A stretch of DNA of 64,000 nt from Hericium rajendrae (Eukaryota; Basidiomycota; Agaricomycetes; Russulales; Hericiaceae): contig CM065884.1 in the NCBI GenBank assembly GCA_033439255.1, positions 496,001-560,000 of the forward strand. Direction: 5' to 3'. The stretch's first letter is position 1. Every line of letters begins with the position of its first letter. The position numbers were made by a program, and so were the translations under genes. The notes beneath the pieces were generated by a model that was not told the DNA's origin, did no database searches, and worked only from the letters and a program-made list of their open reading frames with translations. Positions 12,435 to 23,721 of this stretch are shown here, one piece after another.

Positions 12435-13538
12435 ATGGAAAAAGGCTGGTATCTCATAAACCTGGATAAACGCCAATACCGCTCGATGTTCAAGCTGGAG
12501 GATCTCTTTGCGTCCGGCTCTTGGGAAGACGACAAGCTATTCTGGCCCGTGCCGTCCGTGCACATCGGGAAGCCACCATCTGCGAAGGATGCAGGAACTG
12601 ATATTCGCACTTCGTAAGCGTCATCGCTGTCTCAGCCCAGAGAGATACTGACCGTTGCCAACAGTTTGAACTCATCCATCTTCTCTCGACTTCCTTTGGA
12701 ACTGTACGACAATATCTTCGAAAGCCTGGACTATTACTTTGATTGTGTTTGCCTTGGCCTTGTGTGCCGGCTCCTCTGGAATGTCGCGCAACGGCATGTC
12801 CGAAAGCGTTACATCGAGGATGCACCGGGATCGTGGGCTGGAGACCGCATCATTTGTGCAGGGGACTACTGCAAGCGGAATGATCCGCTTCCGCCTGGTC
12901 TGCTCACAGAGGAAGAGGAAAAGGAGTGGAATACGCCGCTGCCGACCACAGGATGCGGATGCGAAAATATGCACAAGCCCAACACGCTCTCGCAGTCTCT
13001 GGCCGACTTCGCAGTCTGCCGGTTCACTGATCAGAACAACCCCATGGAGGTTAGACGCAAGACGGACTATCGCGCTACGCGGGATGCAGCTCAGCGACAA
13101 CTCTGCAGGTATGACCGGAGGCTCCTCGACGCTGTGTTGGACAAATCAGGAACGCCTGTCTACGAAGAGGTCGAGATGGAGGCTCCTCGAATTCTCCGCA
13201 ACCTGTCGCGCAAGGAATACGTGCGCGAAGACGCACTCGATCAGTTCATGGAGGACGAAGAGGAGCTAATGGATGAGTATGGGTATGGTGTCTGCTTCGC
13301 CCACGTTATCTTGTTGCGCGTGTGCTGGTCGCCCAGGGGTGGCCCTGCGCTGCGCGATCCAACGGACAAGATGCATGGAGGTCCATGGGCGGGCGATCGA
13401 TTTGACTATATGTCTGCCAAAGATTTTCGGACGGTGGAGAAGGGAGATGATGGCCAGATGGTCGAGTGGAGAGATATCAGCGCCGAAGTCGTGTGGGATA
13501 TAAAGTCGCTATGGGGGGCGGCGCTGTTAGACTGGTGA
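12435..13538 (+). CDS. F-box-like protein, intact member of a three-gene tandem family
   Basis: Two exons: 12435-12613 and 12665-13538, with a 51-nt gt..ag intron inside a Ser codon. The protein is about 350 aa. Exon 1 encodes MEKGWYLINLDKRQYRSMF and a short WPVPSVHIGKPPS segment. Exon 2 opens with an F-box-like helix pair (IFSRLPLELYDNIFESLDYY), then FDCVCLGLVCRLLWNVAQRH. Conserved blocks shared with its two neighbours include EDAPGSWAGDRIICAG, the pattern RNLSRKEYVREDAL and a C-terminal GPWAGDRFDYMSAKDF followed by a hydrophobic tail (DIKSLWGAALLDW). The N-terminal pattern is typical of expanded F-box families in Agaricomycetes, where members may act as substrate receptors of SCF ubiquitin ligases; that role is inferred from family resemblance only. 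It is the only one of the three copies with an uninterrupted frame. Confidence 0.75.
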
Positions 13539-14062
13539 CGAGTCTCTCGTATCTTGTAAACGTGTCTACTCGATGCATGTATCCCAATGTGCATATCGTT
13601 GGCCCGTTCGTGACTCGCTCGGACTGACATGGGATGAAGCTAAGTCAGTAGATGAAGGTCCGTCGATTCCATGAGTCCAATCTCTTCCGATTAATTTACT
13701 ATTCTGTAAGTGCAGACTGGCGACGAGTCTGCAGTGAAAGGGAGGAGATGCATGGTCAGCGAATGAGGCATAAAGGTTCGGGATTTATTGACGTAGCAGG
13801 CGGCCTCATCTTTGAAAACAAAAAATTCCCGTCAAAATGATAATGCGGTAGTGTTACTGTGTACTGTGATCGAGGGTCTTTTTTGTCTGAGATCAGCGAG
13901 CGGTCGGTGGACAGAGACCATAGAACAATGATGAGAAGCGGCCATAAACCGTGACCAACACGAGGCATGATGTGGTCGTCCGCTTATAAGACCCCCTACA
14001 TAGTCTGTCGAGGACTCAGTGCCCTTGAGCCTCCTTTCTCTGCTACTATTCGCTGTCAGAAA

Positions 14063-15139
14063 ATGGACCAACAGTGGATACTGGTCACCTGGACAAGCGG
14101 CAATGGATGCAGACATTCGACACATGGGCCAAAACATTGGTTCGTATCAACGGCCATCACCAAATGTTTACCCCATTCCTGCCAACGCCGACGATCAATA
14201 TTGGAGAAGCACCACCGCGGAAGGACGGACAGGCTATTAGTCGCCATGCATCGTAAGTTTTGATCCTGTCTTCGAGAGAAACTGTGCACTCACTTCGGTT
14301 ATGCAGCCTCACATTCTCCATCCTTCGCCGACTCCCCTGCGAGTTGCTCGACTATGTGTTCCTCAGCATCGAGGATGATTTCCGTTGCATTTGTCTTGGC
14401 CTCACTTGCTATTTCCTCTGGGAAATCGGGCGCCGACATGTCAAAAATCGCTATATGGAAGACGCCCCTGCATCCTGGGTCGGCAACCGCGTCGTCTGTT
14501 CCGGAAGTACCAGCAGCGTTGACGACGAATTTGCTGAGAGCCTCATGGAGAAGAAGGAACCAGAGTGGCCAACGCGTGGAAGACAGAATCTCTTCGAGTT
14601 CGCCAAGAGACACTTCACGCCTGCGCACCTTCGCTCCGAGTTCAATGACGGTTTATTTAAATCAGCACGCTGTTCGAGCTGCCCATGACATCGGCTTTGG
14701 CGCACAGGGCTTGGCGGCCTTGCATGCGGTTCTGTGTCCATCGGCCAAGCCCGTCATCCCAGACATCGAACAGGTGAAGAGCCTGCATCCCCGTATCCTC
14801 CGTAATCTCTCGCGGAAGGAATATGTCCGTCAGGAAGCCCTTAACCGATACTTGTTCAAATATGGGCGCTTCGTAGAAGGCGGCTACCGAAGGCTTGGAT
14901 TCGGCCATGTCATCTGGATGCGGACAGCCTGGCCGACCGTCGACTCCGTTGGCATGCCTCAGGATACGGTCAAGGCTCACAAGGGGCCGTGGGCAGGAGA
15001 CCAATTCGACTTCGTGGAAAACGCGGATTTCACGGAGACCGAGGTGGGAGACGACGCATTGCTTGTTCCGTGGAAGGATGTCAGCGAGAAGATTGTTAAG
15101 GAGTTGAGATCGGTGTTCCAGGCACTAAACAGGGCGTAG
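14063..15139 (+). pseudogene. second F-box-like paralogue, frameshifted
   Basis: Same two-exon layout as the gene at 12435. Exon 1 starts ATG at 14063 (MDQQWILVT) but the conserved continuation LDKRQWMQTFDTWAK lies in another frame. Compared with the intact copy, one base is missing in the codon before the Leu-Asp-Lys-Arg-Gln block (about 14088-14092). Exon 2 (from about 14306) carries the F-box-like helix FSILRRLPCELLDYVFLSI, CICLGLTCYFLW and EDAPASWVGNRVVCSG. A second frame change falls near 14640-14680, after FAKRHFTPAHLRSEF. The remainder reads in the new frame (HAVRAAHDIGFG, RILRNLSRKEYVRQEAL, GPWAGDQFDFVENADF) to the TAG at 15137-15139. Two frame breaks make this a probable pseudogene, although the downstream sequence has stayed open. 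Confidence 0.7.
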
Positions 15140-15650
15140 GGCGAGCAGGCGCACTCGGCCTGTACGCCTTAGAGGAAGACGTCCTGGATGGTGAATGACA
15201 GTGACACAACCAACCCCTGAGTAAGAATTACTCGTCTGTCCTGTAGAATCCAGTAGACGTGAAGAGCGTGCAATCTAACATCGGCTTGAGAGATGCAGTC
15301 GAACCTGTTGAAACCTTTCGTTTAAAGGAAGGACCATGTAAGTATCGCCAACATAGTATTTGCAAGGATCTTGTTTAATCTTTGCGCAGAGTGTATGCCC
15401 GCCTTTGTAGCCGCACACATTGGACAGCAGAGGAGGCCTTGATTGTGATATGTCAACCTAGTACGGTTAGTCAACAATGTCGGATAAAACAGCCGGAGAA
15501 CAATGGTGAGGCAAGTCCACTTCCGCAATTGCCGACACGAGGCCGCCTGTGGTCCTCATGATATAAAAGCTCCTGGAGCCTCTGTCGACGACGCAGCGCT
15601 CCCCGCTATCATAGTCCCCCTTCCCTCCATCTGCCCCGTCATATGGAGAC

Positions 15651-16637
15651 ATGTCTCAGCGATGGATCCTCATCAACCTCGAACCTCGATGAACGTCAAT
15701 GGATCCAACCCCAAGGTTCCTGGGTGGCCACATTGTGTGAGCAAGGGGGCTATTTGGATGCCCGCCAACCCTTCATCCTGCCGCCCACCATCACTGTTCG
15801 GGGTGCGCCACCCGCAAAGAACGGAGGAGCTGCCTGCAGATCCGTCTCGTACGTTTGATTCGATTCTAGAAAATATAAGACACTCACTCTCGTCCGCTAT
15901 GCAGCCTCTCATCGTCCATTCTCTCCCGGCTCGCGAATGAGCTGTTCGACGCCATCTTCGAGAGTGTGCAAGATTATTTCGATTGTATATGCCTTGGATT
16001 GACGTGCGCCTTCCTCTGGGAGGTCGCACGCAGGCACATCCATAAACGCTATGAGGAGGATGCGCCCTCGTCATGGATCGGAGACCGTGTCGTCTGCGCA
16101 GGAAGCTTCAGCAGTGCTGATGATGAATTCGCACAGCTTCTAATGGGAGAGAGAGGATCAGAGTGGACAGCAGGCAGGAGCCAGGATCTCTTCAGCTTCG
16201 CGAGACGGCACTACACGGAAGTTCTTCCCCGCCTCCAGGCCATCGACACGCCGAACGTACGGGCATTGCGATATGCGGAATGTCGTGGCTTCGGATTCCA
16301 AGATCGGAAGAATCTCTACGCAGTCCTGTGTCCGTTCAATAACTGCCAGCCGGTTGTTACAGAAGCGAGGTCCTCGGGAACTGGAGTTATCCGCAATCTC
16401 TCGAAGAAGGTGTACGTTCGCGAAGACGCCATCAGCTGGTTGATATTCGGCCACGAGTGGCACAACCTTGGCAGTATTGGACTCGCCGCCATCGTATGGC
16501 TGCGGACTGTCTGGTCGACAGATGACCGCATGGGCCTGCGTCACAATCCGATCAGCGCTCATCAGGGACCATGGGCCGGTGACCGCCTCGACTTCGTCGC
16601 AAACATGGAGTTCTTGAAGACGGAGGTCAGAGGGTAA
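15651..16637 (+). pseudogene. third F-box-like paralogue, exon 1 disrupted by a 7-bp duplication
   Basis: The expected start at 15651 reads MSQRWILINL and then meets a stop, because the heptamer acctcga is duplicated in tandem (15676-15682 and 15683-15689). After the duplication the family sequence resumes as LDERQWIQPQGSWVA, in the frame of another ATG at 15643. Translation from 15643 would give a changed N-terminus (METCLSDGSSSTSN) joined to the normal remainder, so the gene may still be expressed. The intron is at about 15850-15903. Exon 2 has FDCICLGLTCAFLWEVARRH, EDAPSSWIGDRVVCAG and GPWAGDRLDFVANMEF, but ends early at a TAA (16635-16637), about 30 residues short of the other copies. Type is uncertain: damaged gene or functional variant. 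Confidence 0.6.
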
Positions 16638-18534
16638 GGAAAGAAGCCGAAGAGGATGAAGCCAATTGGGCAGGGCATGCAGGCGATGCCTTTAATACCC
16701 CGGTCAACGTGATAGTCAAGTTCATGATGCCAGGATGATAGAACGGTCACTGCCTGTCTAGCCGGGGGGCGAGCATTGGCTTTTATGACGGAATGTGACA
16801 GAATGTTTCTCTTTCAAGTTTTAAAAGCCTGGGCGATGGATCAGTTTGGAATCAAAGGCCGAATACGATAGTCATGACTCACCCTATAATAGTGTATATG
16901 GTTATTAAATATCTTGAAAACGTGCTGTGGCCCATTCAAGCCACGAACAAAGTCACGAATTCAAGGATATGAACAGGTTTAAAGGTTACAGCGCGAAGAC
17001 GATGCTAGACGAGGCACCGCCGGAGATGTCCGGGCCGCCAGTTCGTCGCAACCTTCACAAACGAAAGTCGTTCTCTTCAACAATGCCATCGACCACTACT
17101 ACAGTAGTGCAGTACTTCCTACTCACGTATTAGAACAGTATGCAGTCAACTTGATTTTTCATATTTCTGTCTTCATACTGCTTTAGTCTACCTTGAACCA
17201 GCCGTGCTCGTCGAACTCCATCACTAGTTGCGCCCACCTGCCTCCTTCCGCGGCCATCAAGTCGCCCCACTCCCTCGATGCGACCCCCACAACACTGCGA
17301 TAGTAGGACAACCATCCGACGATGATCAGCTAGTCCTAGGGCTGTTTGATCGTATGGTAAGAACATCTATCCTTTCGACGGACTTCCGGTCCCGGGTTTA
17401 CATTGACTTTCAATCACAGGCATGATTTGCATTGGCTCCGGCGGAAGAGAAGAGCGGACGAGGGATTTACAGGCGGCTTGAAGCTGTCCCCACGGCCCCG
17501 CCGTTGCCGTTGCCGGAGCAGGGCACCCATGCAGCTGCCTTCATCGGACATAGCGGCGTCGCTACGACCTCGAGGTTCTGACGTTTGAAGGCACTGCTCA
17601 ATGCTCTGTTCACGGGTTGCTGTTTGTCCGGGTGTCGATCGGGTGTCCCTATCGTCCGTACTTCAACCCATATGTCTATAATCTTTGACTTGTTGACGTT
17701 AGTGCCCTTCACAGGAAAAGTCTATTGGGCGGACTTGCCTTAGGCAGAAGGGTACATGCTGCTTGAGGGCCTGTTAAACGGGGCACACGCCGACCCACAC
17801 TGCAACGTGTGTGTCCGTATCCGTATTTTTCGTCCTAGGAAATGTAGGACTGCAGCGATCTCCGTCTAATCTCCGCGACGCCCCGTGTGTGGCCATGACA
17901 CTGATACATATTTGGCAGTAGGCATGCGTCATAGCCCGGCAAGTGCAGACAGCAGCGGGGAGCTGGTAATGTACTTCCCAGGATGAAGTGTATGACTGAT
18001 GTTCCCCACAGGTTCCACTTCTTTTGTGGGCGCGATTCCTGGCCTCCTTTACGAGCCTGTCAAAACGCAAATGCCGTGTCGCCTGGAAGTATCCATTTTC
18101 TTTAATGATTGCACTTGAGCATGAGCGAGGCCTTGTAACTTGTGTTATACGATCTTGTTCTCCATGCGACGATTGGCTCATAGGAACTTCGACATCGCAT
18201 CTCCATTTAAATGTACCTTCATCTCCTGCGGTGACACAGCAGACAGGGCTGGTCGACTCCGATATACTCGGTAAGAGTTCTGGCAATCTTCGTTGGCTCT
18301 AGCACTGCACTTTATGCTGATTGTTGCTGTTATCGTCTTGCAGCAAACGCTTCGACACTTTCAGGTTAACAAGATTGCAGAGACGCGCATTGTCGGTATG
18401 TATATGAGCATTCGACTCTCGTACCATGTTATCTCCGTGTCCGCTCCCACTGGTACTCGGATAGCCCGTTTCGTCCTTCTTCGCGCCCTCGGTGGATATC
18501 ACGGACTGCAGCCCTTAGCATTGCGCTCGTTCAT
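16638..18534. other. intergenic, no confident gene
   Basis: Nearly 2 kb without a recognisable gene. Around 17190-17290 (minus) an open stretch reads REWGDLMAAEGGRWAQLVME followed by FDEHGWFKVD and a stop; it looks like the C-terminal exon of a protein, but no upstream exons could be linked. At 17420-17750 further short coding-like stretches occur in changing frames. These may be remnants of decayed genes. The 170-aa minus frame at 17774-18286 shows no family features. Confidence 0.4.
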
Positions 18535-20052
18535 ATGCCGACAATCACTTTCCCTCACAGATCCGCCTCATCCGATGGACATCACTGGCTCCAACCCCAG
18601 GTATTTGGTTCATTGTACGCTTTGATTATCGCTTGCACTCTTTTTGGTGAGTGTATCATACAAAACATTCAAAATCGACGTGATGAGCAAACTGCATACA
18701 GGTATCTATACAGCGGTTTTTTCTGCATCGATCTACGTCCTCCTGTAAGGGCTGCGCTATGCTTCCGTCGACATATACTCACCAAAAGACTGACTTGTAG
18801 CGGCAAGAAACAGAAGTCAAGGCAGACTTGGATACTATTTGTCACGATTCTGTTCATGTACTTAGTATCGACGATTCATCTAATCGCAACGGCGAAGTAC
18901 AGCAGAGACAGCTTGGTCTCCTCGATCAGGACAGACGAACAGCCAAACTCTGCACCTCAAATTGGCTTCTTCGATCAAATCGTCATGGCCACAGGGCCCT
19001 TTATTACTGTGCGTTGCTCATGTTAGCGCTATGATATTCGTTTCACTAATTTCTGCGTATCCAGACCATCCTGAGCGACTGCATCGTCGTCTGGCGGGCA
19101 TGGGTGCTATGGAGCCGGAAAGGATTTGTGTTGCTCGTTCCTGGCATCCTCCTCCCGTGCAGTCTCGGTACGTGCTTCTGAATCAACACGAATGTATGCC
19201 GTTGCACAATAACATTCGCGTTCAATTCCAGGGTTCACTACCATTTCTGCGATCCAACCCGGAGCCTCGGCACCAGACAATGTCGGACTCCAATTGTTAG
19301 GGTCTTACTCAACGTCAGCCTACTGCTCATGCGTTGCTCTAGTCAACATGTGGTCTACAGGACTCGTCGGGTGGAAAGCCTGGTAAATACGTCTTTTTCT
19401 TCTCTTGTTGGCTATATATTGACTTCGGGGCAGGGAATACCGGCGCAACATAAGGGAACATCTTACGATTGGAAACGGTAGTAATCAGGTCGAGAAAGTG
19501 CTCGTAATGTTGGTTGAGTCTGGGAGCATTTACTGCGCCTTCACGGCAAGTGTTTATCGCTATATTATTGTTCTTGTGTCTGACCTGGAACCAGATCACA
19601 ATCGCATTGATTACTTGGATACCCGCTGCCAGACAGCGTGTGTTCTACATCTTCATTCCCATCTCTGTCCAAATTTCTGTAAGCCCCCGCCTTCAGCTTC
19701 GTACTACTGTCGTGGCATTGAGTAGCTTGCGCCACGACAGGGAATATACCCGACAGTCATCATTGTTCTCGCAGCCTTACAAAAAACACATTGCGACCGT
19801 CAATTTACATATGGGACGCCATTGTCACTGGTATTCGCGGCCACTCCTGGACGAGCTGATGTCCACAGTGTATCCATGAACAACACGGTGCTCGACCCGC
19901 GGCTGACAGTCGATGGAGGCGATTCCGGCTTCTCGGACACCCCTTCCCTAACTACAGGGTCGGACTCGTCAGACTGCGTTTGTATTGATGTGACGGACAT
20001 TTCCAAGCGCAGCGACGAGGAGGCGACAGAAGACGCAGGGCGGCATCTGTAA
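18535..20052 (+). CDS. basidiomycete seven-transmembrane protein
   Basis: Multi-exon membrane protein of a family expanded in Agaricomycetes, usually annotated only as transmembrane or receptor-like; ligand and function are unknown. Exon 1 (start tentative, MPTITFPHRSASSDGHHWLQ) contains the first membrane helix (VFGSLYALIIACTLFG). The next exon gives the family-typical GIYTAVFSASIYVLL, then QTWILFVTILFMYLVSTIHL, a loop with FFDQIVMATGPFI, the hallmark helix DCIVVWRAWVLW, then LLVPGILLPCSL. Later exons carry MWSTGLVGWKAW, VEKVLVMLVESGSIYCAF, LFLCLTWNQITIALI, YIFIPISVQIS and the last helix GIYPTVIIVLAALQKTHCD. A hydrophilic acidic tail (SGFSDTPSLTTGSDSSDCV) ends at TAA 20050-20052. At least eight short exons with gt..ag introns. 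Its last exon has a decayed second copy at about 20290-20510. Confidence 0.7.
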
Positions 20053-20079
20053 CGGAAGAACGTGTCGAATTTTACCTGA

Positions 20080-20225
20080 CCTTCTCCTTTGTCTGCTCGG
20101 GCAGGAACATCTTGCCAACTTGCCGCCGCAGCTGGTCAGCGTCTGCGAGGCGCAGTAGGTCCTCATGATGTTGCTTTGACTTGATGTTCATCTCGCCGCA
20201 AGCATCGCATCGGATGCCGGTTCTG
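20080..20225 (-). pseudogene. fragment of MDR oxidoreductase C-terminal exon
   Basis: Reverse-complement sequence here matches the C-terminal exon end of the oxidoreductase at 20934-22269, at the nucleotide level. Both share a segment coding for HEDLLRF(V)D, then a degenerate copy of the LRPHIDKVFPFEQT region. The fragment has lost its reading frame and its neighbouring exons. It sits immediately downstream of the complete seven-transmembrane gene, just as the full oxidoreductase sits downstream of the seven-transmembrane fragment at 20290. Confidence 0.65.
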
Positions 20226-20289
20226 CGAATAAAAAGCTATTACAATACTCGCCGCAAGATAGCATCAGTCGAGAATACTTAAGTACCGG

Positions 20290-20530
20290 CAAGGTTGAAT
20301 GCGGATTTTGCTTGCCATCGAGGAGGCCGAACCCGACTATTATCTGGCATTGTGCTCGCGGCCCTACAGAAGTCATACGATCGACATTTCACATTCAAAT
20401 CACTTGGATCGACATTGGTAGCTGCCCCCGGCCGTATTGGTGCGCAAACTTCATCAACGAATAACGCGGTGCTCGACCTGCGTTCGACGACGATCCAATT
20501 CGACAGCTTTTGCAAGACGATGCTAGTTCC
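20290..20530 (+). pseudogene. duplicated last exon of the seven-transmembrane gene
   Basis: The plus frame here reads GIVLAALQKSYDRHFTFKS, then LVAAPGRIGAQTSSTNNAVL and DLRST. This lines up with VIIVLAALQKTHCDRQFTYG, LVFAATPGRADVHSVSMNN and TVLDPRLT in the last exon of the gene ending at 20052. No other exon of that gene is present, so this is a partial duplicate, not a gene. It is followed by about 400 bases without coding signal. Confidence 0.75.
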
Positions 20531-20933
20531 ATAACCACTTCGTACCTGGCCGTCAACCTTGGCTCGTCAGAGTACTGCGCCGTGAATACAGCTGACGCTC
20601 TCGAGGTCTGCTTCGGTAGAAATGGAGATCGTCTAGCTAGCCCTACGAAATGCTTACATCCGCCCTGCATCGTGCATCAGGCCCCAAGCCATAAGTTACT
20701 ACGTTCATCGGACTTCTTCGAGACGCACGCCTATTCTCGCTTCCTTTTTGCTGTCATCATCTCGTTCCTCAGTCAAATTATGTATGTATTGGTTCAGCCA
20801 CATCTGACAGCGCTGCTGTAGATCTCCAGCAGATTTGGTTAAATCTATGGAAAGGACACGATCTTATTGCGTTTATAGAAGTACCTTCGAGAACGCCAGG
20901 GTACTGGAACCATGTCTTCATCTATCAGTCAGC

Positions 20934-22269
20934 TTACTGGACAATGCGGACGACGATCTTGCCCGAATGCTGGCCCTTGGACAGATACTCGATCGCCTCC
21001 TTCGTCTGCTCGAACGGGAACACCTTGTCAATGTGCGGCCGCAGCTGATTGGTGTCCACGAAGCGCAGCAGGTCCTCATGCAGTTGCTTCGAGCCGACGT
21101 TGATCCCACTGCGTATCCAGTATCAGAAACAAATCTGGTGGGTGAAAAGGTGCTCTAACGCTTACCGCAAGATGGCTCCGGTGGTGAGAGCAAGCAGCGG
21201 CACGTTGGGGTCCGCCTTTTTCTCCCCGCCAAGGAAGCCGATCGTGGAGATAACGCCGCCTTGCTTAACACTGTTGAAGCACTTCTCGATTTCATTGACG
21301 CCAACGACGTCGAAGACGTGGTCCGCGCCCTCGCCATCTGTAAGCTGCGTGAGAGTTAGTGCCGCTTTTGTTGAGCGAAAGGTGCGGTTGAAATATACCT
21401 CTTTGACTACCTTGTCCCAGTCAGGGTTCTTTTTATAGTTGATGACGTGGGTTGCGCCCATCTTCTTGGCCAGCTGTCCGAACAGAATCGTATCGATCAA
21501 GATCAGCCACTTTAAAGCGACGACAGATATACCTCAAGCTTCTGGTCAGAAGACGAAGTGATGATCGTCTGTGCACAAAAAGGTCTCCATGTTAGCTATC
21601 GACGTCATGTCGAGACCTCTAAGGCTCCCATACCTTGGCTCCCATCGCGTGCGCGAGTTGCAATCCAGTCATGCACACGCCGCCTGTGCCCTGGAATAGA
21701 ACAGTCTGTCCCGGGACGATGGGTACTGAACCGAATAGCGCGTTCCAAGCAGTGACGCCGGTGCATGGCCAGCACGCCGCCTCTTCGTAGGTGAGGTGCT
21801 TGGGGACGTGCAGCAGCCCGATCTCGTGGAATACGCGGTACTGCTGCAGCACCCCATCAATCGGGGCGCCCAGTGCACCTACGAGGCAAGCGCGTCAATC
21901 ATGTCAATCGCACAGATACAGAAGAATATTTGACGCGTGCGTACCATGCCAACTCCTCTGCGGCCCATACCAGTTCGTCTGATCAAAGTTCGCAGTGACC
22001 CGATCGCCGACCTTGAACTCCTCTACGCCCTCGCCAACGCTTACAACCTCGCCTGCCATATCACTTCCTGGAACCACATTTTCCTTGATCGGGAACGGAT
22101 ACAGACCGCTCGGGATAGCGAAGTCGCGGAAGTTGAGCGACACGGCGTGGATGCGGACCAGCACCTCGTGCGCGCGGGGCTGCGGGATGGGCTCCTCGAC
22201 CTTCACGATGCCCTTCGGGCCTGTGAACTCCTTGATGCGGAATGCAATGTTAGTCTGTGCCTTTGCCAT
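20934..22269 (-). CDS. MDR-superfamily NAD(P)-dependent oxidoreductase, copy 1
   Basis: Medium-chain dehydrogenase/reductase of the zinc-less quinone-oxidoreductase type, predicted to use NAD(P)H in the cytosol. Starts MAKAQTNIAFRIKEFTG at 22269. The GroES-like half has NFRDFAIPSGLYPFPIK, PGSDMAGEVVSVGEGVEEFK and VGDRVTANFDQ. The Rossmann half has EEAACWPCTGVTAWNALFG, GQTVLFQGTGGVCMTGLQLA (the nucleotide-binding glycine motif GTGGV), an exon reading TIITSSSDQKL, and GATHVINYKKNPDW. LTDGEGADHVFDVVGVNEIE follows, then GVISTIGFLGG and a C-terminal exon with RFVDTNQLRPHIDKVFPFEQ, ending GKIVVRIVQ and TAA (20934-20936). The catalytic-zinc Cys/His pattern of true alcohol dehydrogenases is not seen. 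Introns are short. A close paralogue lies at 24165-25482, and a C-terminal fragment at 20080-20225. Confidence 0.85.
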
Positions 22270-22984
22270 GGTGCAGTGTTGCAAATCGATGCGAGGGGAT
22301 AAAACGAGGTGTTCCAGGAAAGTGTGACATCATCAGTACTTGAGAGCCTTTATACGCCGTCCCCTACCATGAAGTCAGCATTTCCATCCTCTTCTAGAAT
22401 AGTGATTAGGCCTGCAGACCCAATCTTACACCACACCGGGCCGTCGTAGGCAATCAGGATAAAATGTTCTGTCGAGGTGAGGTCGAGCGCACTACGGCCA
22501 AACCGAAATGATCAACTCATTCGACGTACCGCTTCTTGCGTCTAAAAAGAGAGAAAATAGCCTCGAAATAGTACAGAAGATCAAGAAGCCTTGCAGAAAA
22601 TCGTTAGAGGTCCTATAGTACACGGGTAGGGGACCATGTTGTCCGATGCCAGGTCAAATCCTGATGATCGCCGTGGCATTTGGCGCATCGATCAATCGAT
22701 TGGTTAGTGAACCCTACTAACCCCCACCCCCACGCTTTCCTCATTGCTGGGTATCTATTCATGCGTAACGGCGCGTATTTTTTGTCGAGTTATAATGGTC
22801 TTGTCTAGCTGGGACGTCGTAAAGCGCGGTACAGCCCTTATCGCGCGGGGTGAGCGCCGCCGAGGCTAAGCCATCCGCACGATCGGACCCGCCGGTCTAG
22901 GACCAGCGCGATCGGCGGGGCTGTACGTGCGAGACGGTATATAACGCGGTCGCGAATGCGATGGGAGGGCTGCATAGAGATAGG
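22270..22984. other. divergent promoter region
   Basis: About 700 bases between the divergent oxidoreductase (minus) and DUF985 gene (plus). No coding signal. The stretch near 22600-22690 has a weak tRNA-like B-box (ggtcaaatcc) but no convincing A-box or acceptor stem. Confidence 0.5.
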
Positions 22985-23721
22985 ATGGCTGAGTTCACGT
23001 CGAACGAGGCGCTGATTCACGATCTGGGGATGCAGCGGCATCCGGAGGGCGGTAAGTCGCGTTTTGTTTCTGGTGTGTGGGGCGGGATACTGAGTAGCGT
23101 GCTTTGGTAGGGTTTTTTGTGGAGACGGACAGGCAGGCTGTGCAGATTCCGAGTCCGTTCGCAGGTGTGTCGCGTCCGTTGTGCCAAGGCTGTGCGTCGT
23201 GCTGATACACTGCGTCGGCGCAGATGGCCAGCCGCGCCCGCTCGCGACGTCGATCTTCTACCTCCTCACGCACGAAGAGCCGCGCGGCGTCTTCCACATG
23301 AACAAGTCCGTCGTGCGTGCACTCATTTCTTCTTTCCTGAAACAAGCGTAATCCGCGTCCGCAGACGATGCACATCCTGCACCACGGCCGTGCGGAATAC
23401 ACGCTCCTCCACCCGGGACGCACGCCGCGCGTCGAGCGCATCGTGATGGGGCCGAACGCGCGTGCGGGCGAGCGGCGCCAGCTGCTCGTCGGCACGGGCG
23501 TGTGGAAGATGTCGCGTCTGCTCGACGCGGACGTGCGCGCGGCAACGACGGACGAAGTCCGCGCCCACACGAGGTGTCTGATTACGGAGGTCGTGACGCC
23601 GGGGTTTGTGTGGGAGGACCATGCGTTTTTGACAAGGGAGGAGCTGGGGCGGGTATTTGAGGGCTTGGAGGGGGGCGCGGAGTGGGTGAGGGAGTTGGAG
23701 GGGTTTGTGAAGAAAGGGTGA
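22985..23721 (+). CDS. DUF985 family cupin
   Basis: Small beta-barrel protein of the DUF985/YML079w-like RmlC cupin group; the enzymatic activity of the family is not established. Four exons. Exon 1 reads MAEFTSNEALIHDLGMQRHP (the usual L..HPEGG opening, with EGG spanning the first intron). The second gives GFFVETDRQAVQIPSPFA and the third GQPRPLATSIFYLLTHEEP then RGVFHMNKSV. The fourth begins TMHILHHGRAEYTLLHPGR and contains LVGTGVWKMSRLLD and the family-typical ITEVVTPGFVWEDHAFLT. It ends with a short helical tail and TGA 23719-23721. The barrel His residues (FHMNK..., HILHHG) are in the expected places. Codon use is very GC-rich compared with the surrounding intergenic DNA. It sits between two related oxidoreductase genes in opposite orientation. 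Confidence 0.85.

Noticed and set aside
22600-22690. tRNA-like sequence with a B-box-like ggtcaaatcc
   Set aside because: No matching A-box, anticodon stem is irregular, acceptor stem does not pair.
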